Shown piece after piece: positions 48,015 through 57,999 of a stretch of DNA of 64,000 nucleotides (its first letter is position 1; each line of letters starts with the position of its first letter). Both the position numbers and the translations under genes were made by a program. The notes beneath the pieces were generated by a model, which ran no database searches, was not told the DNA's origin, and saw nothing but the letters and a program-made list of their open reading frames with translations. The DNA is from Pseudomonas helleri (lineage in GTDB: Bacteria > Pseudomonadota > Gammaproteobacteria > Pseudomonadales > Pseudomonadaceae). The stretch covers positions 124,001-188,000 of the forward strand of contig NZ_JYLD01000002.1 in assembly GCF_001043025.1 (NCBI RefSeq), written 5' to 3'.

Positions 48015-48356
48015 TCACCGGTAGGAAATAGTCAGCACGCCGCGCTTGCTGGCCGAGACGTTATCACTGGCTAGTGGCTCGTTTTTAAGCGCTTCAAAGG
48101 CCGTGGAAAAGAGCGGCTCAGTGCCATCGGCGCTACGGGCAGCCATGTTAACGGCGATGACAACACCGGGCTCGACCTCAATCAACTTTATGGATTTACT
48201 CACGCTAGCCGCGCTGGCCATGGAGAGCTCGTAGGTCGACTCCACGATAGAGCCCTCGAAGTGGATCACCCCGCTAGAGGTTGGCTGAGCATACCCCTCG
48301 TTAGAAATCAGGAAAATTGTGCAAGCAGTAAAGCCTAGCGCCAGATTCTTCATCAT
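48015..48356 (-). CDS. Small secreted pilin-like protein
   Basis: 113 residues with a signal peptide (MMKNLALGFTACTIFLISNEGYA). The mature start 'QPTSSGVIHFEGSIVESTYELSM' resembles the first strands of type 1 fimbrial subunits ('G-I-x-F-x-G-x-I-V-E'). It is shorter, has no mature cysteines and has no chaperone/usher genes nearby. GAGGGG precedes the double ATG. Probably periplasmic or secreted; function unknown. Confidence 0.62.
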   Translation of the reverse strand: MMKNLALGFTACTIFLISNEGYAQPTSSGVIHFEGSIVESTYELSMASAASVSKSIKLIEVEPGVVIAVNMAARSADGTEPLFSTAFEALKNEPLASDNVSASKRGVLTISYR

Positions 48357-48540
48357 TCCGCCCCTCTAAATAGGCGCGCAGTGCGCACCCTCTAAAGGAG
48401 TATCGACGCTGTTGAATTTTTATTTAGGCTTATCACACTATTTTTATGTTCCTGTCCGTAATGTCAGTTTGCAGTCACTCTGCTGACCGGATTCAACCGC
48501 TATAACCCTGACTCTCCCCTTTCCACGCACACGGCCTGGC

Positions 48541-49704
48541 ATGCGCATTCAAATTAAACAAATAGTCCTCGGCACGCTGGTGATTGTTCTGCTCGGCGTA
48601 GGCCTCTGGCTGCTCAAACGCCCGGCCTCGCACACCGCTGTCGCGGCTACCGCCGTGCCGGTGCGGGTCATTCAAGTAGTGCAGCAAGACGTGCCGCGCA
48701 CGGTCAGCGGGATTGGCGCCGTGCTGTCGCTCCACAGTGTGGTCATTCGCCCACAGATTGACGGCATCCTCACCCAGTTGCTGGTCAAAGAAGGGCAAAC
48801 GGTCCAGGCCGGTGATTTGCTCGCAACCCTGGATGACCGCTCAATCAAGGCCAGCCTGGACCAGGCCAAAGCCCAACTGCAGCAAAATCAGGCGCAGTTG
48901 CAAGGCGCGCTGATCGACCTCAAGCGCTACCAGTTGTTGAGCGTCGACAACGGCGTGTCCAAGCAAACCCTCGACCAGCAACAGGCGCTGGTCAATCAAC
49001 TCAAAGCCACGGCAGTAGGCAATCAGGCGGCAATTGAAGCGGCGCAGGTGCAACTGTCGTACACGCAAATTCACTCGCCGGTCACTGGCCGTGTGGGGAT
49101 CCGCGCCGTGGATCCGGGCAACTTCCTGCGGGTGAGCGATACCCAGGGGTTATTTTCCGTGACCCAACTTGATCCGATCGCCGTCGAGTTTTCCCTGCCC
49201 CAACAGTTATTGCCCACCTTGCATGAACTGCTCAACGCCAAGGATCCGGCCCTGGTCAAAGCCTTTATTGGCAACGCGGACCACAGCGGCACGCCGTTGG
49301 GCGAAGGCCGCTTGAGCCTGATCGACAATCAGGTGTCTGCCACCACCGGCACCATCAAGGTCAAGGCGCAGTTCGATAACCCCACCCATGCGCTCTGGCC
49401 GGGGCAACTGGTGAATGTCGAGATTCAAACCGGGCTTGATCAAAATGCCCTGGTCGTCCCCCCGCCCGTTGTGCAACGCGGGCTGGACACTTACTTCGTA
49501 TACCGGGTCAACGGCGACCACGTCGAAACCGTGCCCGTGCAGGTCCTCTATCAGGACACGGAGTTGAACATCGTCAGCGGCGTCAAACCGGGCGATAAGC
49601 TGGTCAGCGACGGCCAGTCGCGGCTCAAACCCGGCTCAAAAATCGAAACCCTGAGCGAGCCCGCCCTGGCTAACACCGAACACGCCCAGCCGGTGCAACC
49701 ATGA
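48541..49704 (+). CDS. RND efflux periplasmic adaptor (membrane fusion protein)
   Basis: 387 residues anchored by an N-terminal TM (MRIQIKQIVLGTLVIVLLGVGLWLL). It has a lipoyl half-motif ('VVIRPQIDGILTQLLVKEGQTVQAGDLLATLDDR'), a coiled-coil hairpin (about 100-170), the second lipoyl half and beta-barrel, and a C-terminal 'VLYQDTELNIVSGVKPGDKLVSDG' domain. It joins the downstream RND pump to an outer-membrane channel. MdtA/MuxA-like. The first gene of the pump operon; it overlaps the pump by 4 bases. Confidence 0.93.
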   Translation: MRIQIKQIVLGTLVIVLLGVGLWLLKRPASHTAVAATAVPVRVIQVVQQDVPRTVSGIGAVLSLHSVVIRPQIDGILTQLLVKEGQTVQAGDLLATLDDRSIKASLDQAKAQLQQNQAQLQGALIDLKRYQLLSVDNGVSKQTLDQQQALVNQLKATAVGNQAAIEAAQVQLSYTQIHSPVTGRVGIRAVDPGNFLRVSDTQGLFSVTQLDPIAVEFSLPQQLLPTLHELLNAKDPALVKAFIGNADHSGTPLGEGRLSLIDNQVSATTGTIKVKAQFDNPTHALWPGQLVNVEIQTGLDQNALVVPPPVVQRGLDTYFVYRVNGDHVETVPVQVLYQDTELNIVSGVKPGDKLVSDGQSRLKPGSKIETLSEPALANTEHAQPVQP

Positions 49705-52700
49705 CCCGCAGCCGCTCACTCTCGGCCTGGTGCGTCGATCACCCGATTGCCACGGTGCTGCTGACCTTTGCGTTAGTGCTGTTGGGCCTGATTGCCTTTC
49801 CACGCCTGCCCGTTGCGCCGCTGCCCGAGGCGGAGTTCCCGACCATACAAGTGTCGGCGCAACTGCCCGGTGCCAGCCCGGACACCATGGCCTCATCGGT
49901 CGCAACGCCCTTGGAGGTGCAGTTCAGCGCCATCCCCGGCGTCACCCAAATGACCTCCAGCAGTGCACTGGGGTCAACCACCCTGACCCTGCAATTTACC
50001 CTCGATAAAAGCATCGATACCGCCGCCCAGGAAGTCCAGGCGGCGATCAACACCGCGTCCGGGAAGTTGCCCAAAGACATGCCCACGCTGCCCACCTGGC
50101 GCAAGGTCAACCCGGCGGACAGCCCGGTGCTGATCCTCAGTATCAGTTCGTTGCAAATGCCCGGCACTGAACTCAGCGATTACGTCGAAACCCTGCTCGC
50201 CCGGCAAATCAGCCAGATCGACGGCGTGGGGCAGATCAATATCACCGGCCAACAACGCCCGGCGATCCGGGTCCAGGCCAGCGCTGACAAATTGGCCGCC
50301 ATCGGCCTGACCCTCGCCGATATCCGTCTGGCGTTGCAGCAAACTAGCCTCAATCTGGCCAAGGGCGCGCTGTACGGCCCATCGAGCATCTCGACCCTGG
50401 CGACTAACGACCAACTGTTCGATGCCGACGAGTACGGCCAGTTGATCGTGTCATACAAAGACGGTGCCCCCGTGCAGTTGCGCGACGTGGCGCGTGTCAT
50501 CAACGGCTCCGAGAATGACTATGTGCAAGCCTGGTCGGGCCACCGGCCGGGGGTCAACCTGGTGATTTCACGCCAGCCGGGGGCCAATATTGTGGAAACC
50601 GTCGACCGCATCCAGGCCGCCCTGCCCGGCCTGCAAGCCATGCTCCCGGCCTCGGTCGAGGTCACGGTGCTGAGCGACCGCACCCAGACCATCCGCGCCT
50701 CGTTGCATGAAGTGGAAATCACCCTGCTGATCGCGGTGCTGCTGGTGGTCGCCGTCATGGCGCTGTTCCTGCGCCAATGGTCTGCCACGTTGATTGTGTC
50801 TGCCGTGCTGGGGGTGTCGCTGATTGCCAGCTTTGCCTTGATGTACGTGCTCGGGTTCAGCCTGAATAACCTGACGCTGGTGGCGATTGTGGTGGCCGTA
50901 GGCTTTGTGGTCGACGATGCGATTGTGGTGGTGGAGAACATCCACCGCCATCTCGAACCAGGCGAAAGCATGCGCGATGCGGCGATCAAGGGCTCCAGCG
51001 AGATTGGTTTCACCGTGGTATCGATCAGCTTCTCTCTGGTGGCGGCGTTTATTCCGTTGCTGTTTATGGGCGGTGTAGTCGGGCGACTGTTTAAAGAGTT
51101 CGCCCTGACCGCCACCTCAACTATCGTTATTTCCGTGCTGGTGTCACTGACCCTCGCCCCCACCCTTGCCGCGCTGTTTATGCGCGCGCCGGTGCACCAC
51201 GCCGACGCCAAACCCGGCTTTGGCGAGCGGTTGCTGGCCCTGTATGACGCCGGCCTGAAACGCGCACTGGCCCACCAGCGGCTGATGCTGGGCGTGTTTG
51301 GCGTGACGTTGGCGATGGCCATTGCCGGCTATGTGCTGATCCCCAAGGGCTTCTTCCCGGTGCAAGACACCGGCTTTGTGCTGGGCACCAGCGAAGCCGC
51401 CTCGGATATCTCGTTTTCGGACATGACCCAGAAGCATTTGGCGCTGGCCAGGATCGTCGGCGCCGACCCAGCGGTGCAGGCGTTTTCGCACTCAGTGGGC
51501 GTGACCGGCAGCAACCAGACCATCGCCAACGGGCGCTTCTGGATTGCCCTCAAAGACCGCGGCGAGCGCGATGTGTCGGCTAGCGAATTTATCGACCGTA
51601 TCCGCCCGCAACTGGCCAAGGTGCCGGGCATCGTGTTGTACCTGCGCGCCGGGCAAGACATCAACCTCAGCTCCGGGCCTAGCCGCAGCCAGTACCAGTA
51701 CGTGCTCAAAAGCAACGACGGGCCGACGCTCAATACCTGGACTCAGCGCCTGACCGAAAAACTGCGCACCCTCCCGGCTTTTCGCGACCTGTCCAATGAT
51801 CTGCAACTGGGCGGCAGCATCACCCACATCAGCATCGACCGCAAAGCCGCCGCACGCTTCGGCCTCACCGCCACCGATGTCGACGAAGCCCTCTACGACG
51901 CGTTTGGTCAGCGCCAGATCAATGAGTTCCAGACTGAAACCAATCAGTACAACGTGATCCTGGAGGTCGACAGCAAGCAGCGTGGCAAGGCCGAAAGCCT
52001 CAACTACTTCTACCTGCGCTCGCCCTTGACCGGCGAAATGGTCCCGCTTTCGGCGGTGGCCAGGGTCGATGCACCCACCAGCGGCCCGCTGTCGATCAGC
52101 CATGACGGCATGTTCCCGGCCGCTAACCTGTCCTTTAACCTCGCCCCCGGCGTGGCCTTGGGTGACGCGGTGCTGATGCTCAATCAGGCGAAAAACGAGA
52201 TTGGCATGCCAAGCACCATCAGCGGCAATTTCCAGGGTGCCGCGCAAGCCTTCCAAAGCTCGCTGGCCAGCCAGCCGTGGCTGATTCTCGCGGCGCTGGT
52301 GGCGGTGTACATCATTCTGGGGGTGCTGTACGAAAGCTTCGTGCACCCGCTGACGATCATCTCGACGCTGCCCTCGGCAGGGCTGGGCGCGCTGTTGATG
52401 CTGTGGATATGTGGCCAGGACTTTTCGATCATGGCGTTGATCGGGCTGGTGCTGCTGATCGGGATCGTCAAGAAAAACGGTATTCTGATGATCGACTTTG
52501 CCCTTGATGCCCAGCGCACCCGCGGGCTGAGCCCTGAAGAGGCAATCTACGAAGCCTGCCTGACGCGTTTCCGGCCAATCATCATGACCACCCTCGCCGC
52601 CCTGCTGGGGGCCTTGCCGCTGATGCTCGGCTACGGCACCGGTGCTGAATTGCGCCAGCCGCTGGGGATTGCCGTGGTCGGCGGCCTGCTGGTGAGTCAG

Positions 52701-52796
52701 GCGCTGACGTTGTTTACTACGCCCGTCATATACTTGTGGCTCGAACGGATGTTCCATCGATCCCAACCCGCCCGCTCACTGGCGACGGATCACTGA
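49701..52796 (+). CDS. RND multidrug-type efflux permease (HAE1 family)
   Basis: A 1031-residue inner-membrane proton-driven pump with 12 TMs and two large periplasmic loops. TM4 carries the paired Asp in 'VGFVVDDAIVVVENIHRHLEPGE', the proton relay of drug-type RND pumps; metal-type CusA/CzcA pumps differ here. 'RLPVAPLPEAEFPTIQVSAQLPGASPDTM' is the standard N-terminal motif. No outer-membrane factor gene follows, so it must borrow one. It is followed after eight bases by a response regulator. Confidence 0.94.
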   Translation: MTRSRSLSAWCVDHPIATVLLTFALVLLGLIAFPRLPVAPLPEAEFPTIQVSAQLPGASPDTMASSVATPLEVQFSAIPGVTQMTSSSALGSTTLTLQFTLDKSIDTAAQEVQAAINTASGKLPKDMPTLPTWRKVNPADSPVLILSISSLQMPGTELSDYVETLLARQISQIDGVGQINITGQQRPAIRVQASADKLAAIGLTLADIRLALQQTSLNLAKGALYGPSSISTLATNDQLFDADEYGQLIVSYKDGAPVQLRDVARVINGSENDYVQAWSGHRPGVNLVISRQPGANIVETVDRIQAALPGLQAMLPASVEVTVLSDRTQTIRASLHEVEITLLIAVLLVVAVMALFLRQWSATLIVSAVLGVSLIASFALMYVLGFSLNNLTLVAIVVAVGFVVDDAIVVVENIHRHLEPGESMRDAAIKGSSEIGFTVVSISFSLVAAFIPLLFMGGVVGRLFKEFALTATSTIVISVLVSLTLAPTLAALFMRAPVHHADAKPGFGERLLALYDAGLKRALAHQRLMLGVFGVTLAMAIAGYVLIPKGFFPVQDTGFVLGTSEAASDISFSDMTQKHLALARIVGADPAVQAFSHSVGVTGSNQTIANGRFWIALKDRGERDVSASEFIDRIRPQLAKVPGIVLYLRAGQDINLSSGPSRSQYQYVLKSNDGPTLNTWTQRLTEKLRTLPAFRDLSNDLQLGGSITHISIDRKAAARFGLTATDVDEALYDAFGQRQINEFQTETNQYNVILEVDSKQRGKAESLNYFYLRSPLTGEMVPLSAVARVDAPTSGPLSISHDGMFPAANLSFNLAPGVALGDAVLMLNQAKNEIGMPSTISGNFQGAAQAFQSSLASQPWLILAALVAVYIILGVLYESFVHPLTIISTLPSAGLGALLMLWICGQDFSIMALIGLVLLIGIVKKNGILMIDFALDAQRTRGLSPEEAIYEACLTRFRPIIMTTLAALLGALPLMLGYGTGAELRQPLGIAVVGGLLVSQALTLFTTPVIYLWLERMFHRSQPARSLATDH

Positions 52797-52804
52797 GGCA
52801 GGTT

Positions 52805-53479
52805 ATGCGCGTTCTAATTATTGAAGACGAAGAAAAAACCGCTGACTACCTGCATCGCGGGCTGACAGAGCAAGGCTACACGGTGGATGTCGCACGCGAT
52901 GGCGTCGAGGGTTTGCACCTGGCGCTGGAAAGCGATTACGCGGTGATTGTGCTCGACGTGATGCTCCCGGAACTCGACGGCTTTGGCGTGTTGCGCGCCT
53001 TACGTGCGCGCAAGCAAACACCGGTGATCATGCTGACCGCGCGCGAGCGGGTTGAAGACCGGGTGCGCGGCCTGCGCGAAGGCGCTGATGATTATCTGGG
53101 CAAACCGTTTTCGTTTCTGGAACTGGTCGCCCGGCTGCAAGCCTTGACCCGACGTAGCGGCGGCCATGAACCGGTGCAGGTGACGGTCGATGACTTGTGG
53201 ATCGACCTGATCAGCCGCAAGGCAAGCCGCGCCGGAAGTCGACTGGACCTGACGGCCAAAGAATTTGCGCTGCTCAGCGTGCTGGCCCGGCGCCAGGGTG
53301 AAATCCTCTCTAAAACGGCGATTGCCGAGATGGTCTGGGACATCAACTTCGACAGCGACGCGAACGTCGTAGAAGTCGCAATCAAGCGCCTGCGGGCCAA
53401 GCTGGACGGGCCTTTCGAGCACAAGTTGCTGCACACCATTCGCGGCATGGGCTATGTACTGGAGCGTCGCGGTGTTTAA
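52805..53479 (+). CDS. OmpR-family response regulator (CopR/CusR-like)
   Basis: 224 residues from ATG 52805; the longer frame from 52736 lies within the pump gene. The receiver has 'RVLIIEDEEKTADYLHRGL', phospho-acceptor Asp in 'VIVLDVMLPELDG' and Lys in 'DDYLGKPFSFLELVARL'. The C-terminal winged helix ends 'VEVAIKRLRAKLDGPFEHKLLHTIRGMGYVLE'. It is co-transcribed with the pump and the sensor and probably regulates this operon. Confidence 0.93.
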   Translation: MRVLIIEDEEKTADYLHRGLTEQGYTVDVARDGVEGLHLALESDYAVIVLDVMLPELDGFGVLRALRARKQTPVIMLTARERVEDRVRGLREGADDYLGKPFSFLELVARLQALTRRSGGHEPVQVTVDDLWIDLISRKASRAGSRLDLTAKEFALLSVLARRQGEILSKTAIAEMVWDINFDSDANVVEVAIKRLRAKLDGPFEHKLLHTIRGMGYVLERRGV

Positions 53480-54842
53480 CCGCCTGAACTCCATCGCGAT
53501 GCGCCTGAGCGTATTGTTCACGCTCGTGGCCTTGCTGGTGTTTGTGTTGATCGGCGGGGCGCTGTATCAGCAAGTCGACAAGGGCATCAGCATGCTGCCC
53601 GAAGCCGAACTGGACGCACGGTTCAGCGTGTTGGAATCGTCGATCAATCGCTTCGGCAACCCCGATCACTGGGCCAAGATCACCTCCAAATTCACTTTGC
53701 TTAGTGAAGAAGACAAACGCATCCGCTTTTGGGCCATCAGCAATGACCCCCACTACGAATATGGCTCGCCTGACGCGCAAATACGCGCGTTCGCCCAAGG
53801 CCCGACGGGCGTGCGCGACCTGCAATTGCCCGGCGAGGCGTACCCGTTCAAGGTGTTGATCAGCCAGATCCCGGCCAAGGAACAACGCCCGGCGCTGCGG
53901 TTTCTGATCGGCATCGATACCGAGACCTTTCGCCAAACCCAGCACCACCTGCTGATGGCACTGATCAGCCTGGCGATCATAGGCGTTTTGCTGGCGTCTG
54001 CCTTGGGTTATTGGGTGGCGCGCATCGGGCTGAAACCGCTGATCACCCTGTCAGAAAAAGCCCAAAAACTTGAGCCGCCGCGTTTGTCCGGGCGCTTGCA
54101 CCTGTCGCCGCTTCCACCTGAGCTGGATCACTTGGTCAATGGCTTCAACTCAACCCTGGACCGGGTTGAACAGGCGTATACCCGCCTTGAGTCGTTCAAT
54201 GCCGACGTGGCGCATGAACTGCGTTCACCGCTGACCAACCTGATTGGCCAGACCCAGGTGGCGCTGACCCGCGGGCGGTCGGCGGAGCATTACTTTGAAG
54301 TGTTGCAATCCAACCTCGAAGAACTGGAGCGTCTGCGCAGCATCATCAATGACATGTTGTTTTTGGCCAGTGCCGACCAAGGCAGCAAAGCCAGCAAACT
54401 GACCCGCGCCTCGCTGGCAGATGAAGTGGCCACCACGCTGGACTATCTGGAGTTCATTCTCGAAGACGCCCACGTTGCAGTGCGGGTCAGCGGCGATGCC
54501 CAGGTCAACATCGAAAAAGCCCATCTGCGCCGGGCGCTGATCAACTTGCTGAGCAACGCCGTGCAACACACCGCACCAGGACTGCAGATTGATGTACAGA
54601 TCGAGCAAACTGCGCATCAGGCAAGCATCAGCATCAGCAACCCGGGCGACCCCATTGCCGCCGAGCATTTGCCGCGCCTGTTCGAGCGCTTCTATCGCGT
54701 GGATGCTTCACGCCACAACAGCGTTGCCAACCACGGCCTGGGCCTGGCCATCGTCAAAGCCATTGCGCAGATGCATGGCGGCGAAGTGTTTGTGCGCACT
54801 GGCGAAGGGCGCAATACCTTTGGGCTGCATTTGCCAACATGA
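53472..54842 (+). CDS. Sensor histidine kinase (heavy-metal sensor type)
   Basis: A 456-residue membrane kinase. GTG 53472 is preferred because GGAG lies seven bases upstream; it overlaps the regulator stop by 8 bases. An ATG at 53454 or 53502 is possible. There are two TMs (about 14-34 and 160-182) around a periplasmic domain, a HAMP, phospho-acceptor His in 'FNADVAHELRSPLTNLIG', N-box 'LINLLSNAVQHT' and G-box 'NHGLGLAIVKAIAQMHGG'. It is related to CusS/IrlS, but the pump is drug-type, so the signal is uncertain. Confidence 0.91.
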   Translation: MFNRLNSIAMRLSVLFTLVALLVFVLIGGALYQQVDKGISMLPEAELDARFSVLESSINRFGNPDHWAKITSKFTLLSEEDKRIRFWAISNDPHYEYGSPDAQIRAFAQGPTGVRDLQLPGEAYPFKVLISQIPAKEQRPALRFLIGIDTETFRQTQHHLLMALISLAIIGVLLASALGYWVARIGLKPLITLSEKAQKLEPPRLSGRLHLSPLPPELDHLVNGFNSTLDRVEQAYTRLESFNADVAHELRSPLTNLIGQTQVALTRGRSAEHYFEVLQSNLEELERLRSIINDMLFLASADQGSKASKLTRASLADEVATTLDYLEFILEDAHVAVRVSGDAQVNIEKAHLRRALINLLSNAVQHTAPGLQIDVQIEQTAHQASISISNPGDPIAAEHLPRLFERFYRVDASRHNSVANHGLGLAIVKAIAQMHGGEVFVRTGEGRNTFGLHLPT

Positions 54843-55156
54843 TGAAACTTAAAATATGCGTTGTCCGGATGACTGAACGTTTCGGCACAGTCAAATAAGG
54901 AAGTTTTCCAGCGGCTCTTATTTATCAGCAGTAAAACAATGACTTAGATATTCACTTAACGTTTCCCATGCTTTTAGCGCGGGTGCCGCCGTATGAATTT
55001 ACATTCAAAGCACACCTACTAACATCACGAAAACCAAACTACAAACATTACCAGATCGGAAAAAAGCTTCAATACCTAACAGAAGTACCAGTAGAAAAAA
55101 CCTATTCCTGCCGATAGGCTTTTAATTCGCCCCACGCATTAAGAGCTATTATCATC
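54843..55156. other. AT-rich intergenic region
   Basis: 314 bases with markedly lower GC than the pump operon to the left, leading into the AT-rich PI-PLC-like gene. No promoter motif, repeat or RNA gene could be recognised with confidence. Confidence 0.5.
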
Positions 55157-57835
55157 ATGAAAAAAACATTAAATGAAATACCTGATTATAATTTATCCAC
55201 TTGGATGACTGATCTCGGCATCAAACTTGATAAATTAAAACCGCACCAACTCACCCTCCCCTCAACACATAATGCCGGGATGGATAAAAAAGGGATAGGA
55301 GGTCCTGTAGAGGGCTGGATAGCTTGTCAAAATGATACCTTTCCTTTCCAGATCGTGCAGGGTGCGCGCGTGTTCGATTTGCGTGTCAATGCAAGGGTCT
55401 ATAACGGCACGTTATCTGGCTTTGATTTTTTTCACGGCCCCTTCTCATCTAACCGATCTGTACTGGGGCTCATTAAGGACTGCAATGCATTTTTCAAAAA
55501 CGACTACAAATCAAAAAAACACGAACTCATTATTTTACAGTTCCAAGAATTTAAAAATTTTCGACCCAGCGACTATGAGCGTTTGCTTACACAACTGACT
55601 CAAGGGTTTTCAGGCACTGGCAGCTCAACAAAAATAGTGCCCAGGGCAGCCTCCGACTTAACGATTGGGGATATTCGCAGCCAGTACGCAGGCCACAACA
55701 TTATCATCGCATCGGATAAATTCGGATCAAACTCCGACGTCTGGAATGACATTACGCACGAATGGATAGGCCATGACATTCCCTCAGAACAAGAACTTGA
55801 TATCTTCATTGATCAGAAAACTCGGGAGACCAACCAATCCAAACTTTGGTCACTGCAAGTCGTCAGGTACAAAATACTCTATGGCGCCATGGATATCTCC
55901 GACTACATCGACAAAAAATTTGAACCTGATGCCCAAGCATTAATTAACAGCAATATTATTAATGTGGATTTTATTGAAAACTCTTCCATCGTCCCTTACT
56001 GCATTAGAGCCAGTCTGTATAAAGCTGGTCAACTGATCGATAAAGACCCCCCGTCTCAGCCCACCGTACATGATGAACTCTGGCATAGAGGGTGGAGCAC
56101 CTATTTCATAACTTTCAATGCCTCCATTGACAACTTTGGTGTCGACCACTACCTCTATTCAATCAATGGTGGTGAGAAAATCAAAGTAAACAGTCAAAAC
56201 ACTCCGCGTCAACAGCTGGAGTTCGAGGTTCGTGAAGGACAAGAGTACGAATTAAAACTGTATGCCGTCGACGTGGCCGGTAACTGTTCAACACCGTTGG
56301 TCAAAGCCCTTAAAGGGATTGATCCACCAACAGGGAGTGATAAACCTTTACCCCCTGACATTGTTTATTCCAAGCGTGACGGCAAGTATGCGTGCTCAAT
56401 GCTTATCAAGCATTCCATCTATAACGCCGACCACTATATTTTTGAGATTTATGCAGAGAAGGACATCGTAGACGGCAAGCCCGTAGGTGAGCCTATTCTA
56501 TGGAATATTGCCTCTCGCTGGGCATTAGGCGTTATGTTTACCAACCTCCCCAGCTATGACGCCTACCTGATAACCGCGCATGCTGTAAACAGTTTCGGTC
56601 GGACTAGCGATTACGCCATCAAACGCATTGACGCCTATCGCCCCAGTGTGACGCCTCCTTCTCCGCCGTCCAATCTAAGCACCTCATACAATTCGGTCAC
56701 CCAGCAATTAACGATTAATTTTGACGGTGGCGGTCTGAACCGCACCCACACACTGACCATTAAGACGGACACCGAAAAAACCTACGAATCTTTCTATAGC
56801 GGTAACGCTATATCCGTAAGCCTTTCGCTGGACTTTACCCTGACGCTGTTCGCCGTAAACCAAGATGGCAACCAGTCCACTTCAATCACCTATACCGGCA
56901 GTACAAAAGAAACCAGCAGCCACGCAGCAACACCTATCAATGGGCAAACAGTGCTTCGCCAGGAACTCACTACAGGCGTTACTACCTGGAAGGGTGGTCA
57001 CAACATCGTCAAATACAAAATCCATCTTTACGACACCCAGGATGTTCAAGGGGGTGAAAGTGGTGTAGACGGCAAGATTATCGGACAACCGCTTCGAGAA
57101 GAGTTTTACTCAGGTAGCGATCTCACCTATACGTTTAACAACTTAATCCCTCTCAAAAATTACCATGTGTTCGTGTGGGGCATAAATGCCTACGGAACCG
57201 TGGGAGAAAGAGCCTACAATTCCAACTATACCTATCTGCATGGCGATCCTGCCTGGGATCAGGAATACCCAACCGTGCCTTCTAACCTGTTGGGCCGCTA
57301 TCGCTACCGGGAAGGTGTACTCAACGTTTTTTGGAACGCCTCTTCGGACAATCGTGGAATATCACACTACGAAGTCACCATTAACAACCAACTCTACAAG
57401 GTACTGGATCCTCCCGTCCTGGGCGCTTTTCAATTAACTGTCTCACTGGCTAAAGATATCAACTATCAAGTACATGTTTATGCTGTTGATACCAGTGGCA
57501 ACCGATCCAGAACAGCCGCGTACTACGGAGACACCTCCAACAAGGACACGCTTTCTTATAGCCCGACCAAAGAGTCAATTGGGTTTATCTACGCGCAACT
57601 CGGTATTGCAACGTTTACCTGGGAGTTCATACATACCTCAGAGATCATAAATTTAATCATTGGGGAGCCGGGCGCAACCACCAAGCAACATGTACGAGTG
57701 AGCGGCACAGCCACCAAAGCTTCGGTCCCGAATCTCGTGCCTCGCAAGGAGTACATCATCGAGCTATATGGCACAAACAGCTATGGTGTGGCGGGCGAAT
57801 CCACCACCAAACAATTCTTTATGCCGACCACTTAA
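55157..57835 (+). CDS. PI-PLC-X-like phosphodiesterase with fibronectin-like repeats
   Basis: 892 residues with no signal peptide. The N-terminal domain (about 15-290) resembles bacterial phosphatidylinositol-specific phospholipase C: catalytic His38 in 'LPSTHNAGMD', Asp74 in 'QGARVFDLRVN' and His93 in 'FDFFHGPFSS'. The rest (about 295-892) is a series of roughly six 95-residue beta modules with FN3-like motifs ('YELKLYAVDVAGNCSTP', 'YQVHVYAVDTSGNRSRT', 'YIIELYGTNSYGVAGEST'). The gene is AT-rich in codon use relative to neighbours, suggesting horizontal gain. It could be a toxin or adhesive phospholipase; export route unknown. Confidence 0.82.
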   Translation: MKKTLNEIPDYNLSTWMTDLGIKLDKLKPHQLTLPSTHNAGMDKKGIGGPVEGWIACQNDTFPFQIVQGARVFDLRVNARVYNGTLSGFDFFHGPFSSNRSVLGLIKDCNAFFKNDYKSKKHELIILQFQEFKNFRPSDYERLLTQLTQGFSGTGSSTKIVPRAASDLTIGDIRSQYAGHNIIIASDKFGSNSDVWNDITHEWIGHDIPSEQELDIFIDQKTRETNQSKLWSLQVVRYKILYGAMDISDYIDKKFEPDAQALINSNIINVDFIENSSIVPYCIRASLYKAGQLIDKDPPSQPTVHDELWHRGWSTYFITFNASIDNFGVDHYLYSINGGEKIKVNSQNTPRQQLEFEVREGQEYELKLYAVDVAGNCSTPLVKALKGIDPPTGSDKPLPPDIVYSKRDGKYACSMLIKHSIYNADHYIFEIYAEKDIVDGKPVGEPILWNIASRWALGVMFTNLPSYDAYLITAHAVNSFGRTSDYAIKRIDAYRPSVTPPSPPSNLSTSYNSVTQQLTINFDGGGLNRTHTLTIKTDTEKTYESFYSGNAISVSLSLDFTLTLFAVNQDGNQSTSITYTGSTKETSSHAATPINGQTVLRQELTTGVTTWKGGHNIVKYKIHLYDTQDVQGGESGVDGKIIGQPLREEFYSGSDLTYTFNNLIPLKNYHVFVWGINAYGTVGERAYNSNYTYLHGDPAWDQEYPTVPSNLLGRYRYREGVLNVFWNASSDNRGISHYEVTINNQLYKVLDPPVLGAFQLTVSLAKDINYQVHVYAVDTSGNRSRTAAYYGDTSNKDTLSYSPTKESIGFIYAQLGIATFTWEFIHTSEIINLIIGEPGATTKQHVRVSGTATKASVPNLVPRKEYIIELYGTNSYGVAGESTTKQFFMPTT

Positions 57836-57852
57836 CACCATGAAGTCTTGAG

Positions 57853-57876
57853 GCAGCCGGGTGTTGCCCGGCTGTC
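57853..57876 (+). terminator. Stem-loop after the PI-PLC-like gene
   Basis: CAGCCGGG (57854-57861), loop TGTTG, CCCGGCTG (57867-57874): 8 perfect pairs with only a weak T-tract after it. Confidence 0.6.
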
Positions 57877-57999
57877 AATTCACGCCGGTTTGTTACTTAA
57901 ATCGCAACAGTCCTTGTACGGAATGACGCTGTTTCAATCCCCGTCGGCACTATAGATTTAGCCCATCACACAACACTTGCTCTGCAAGAAGGTCCTGAA

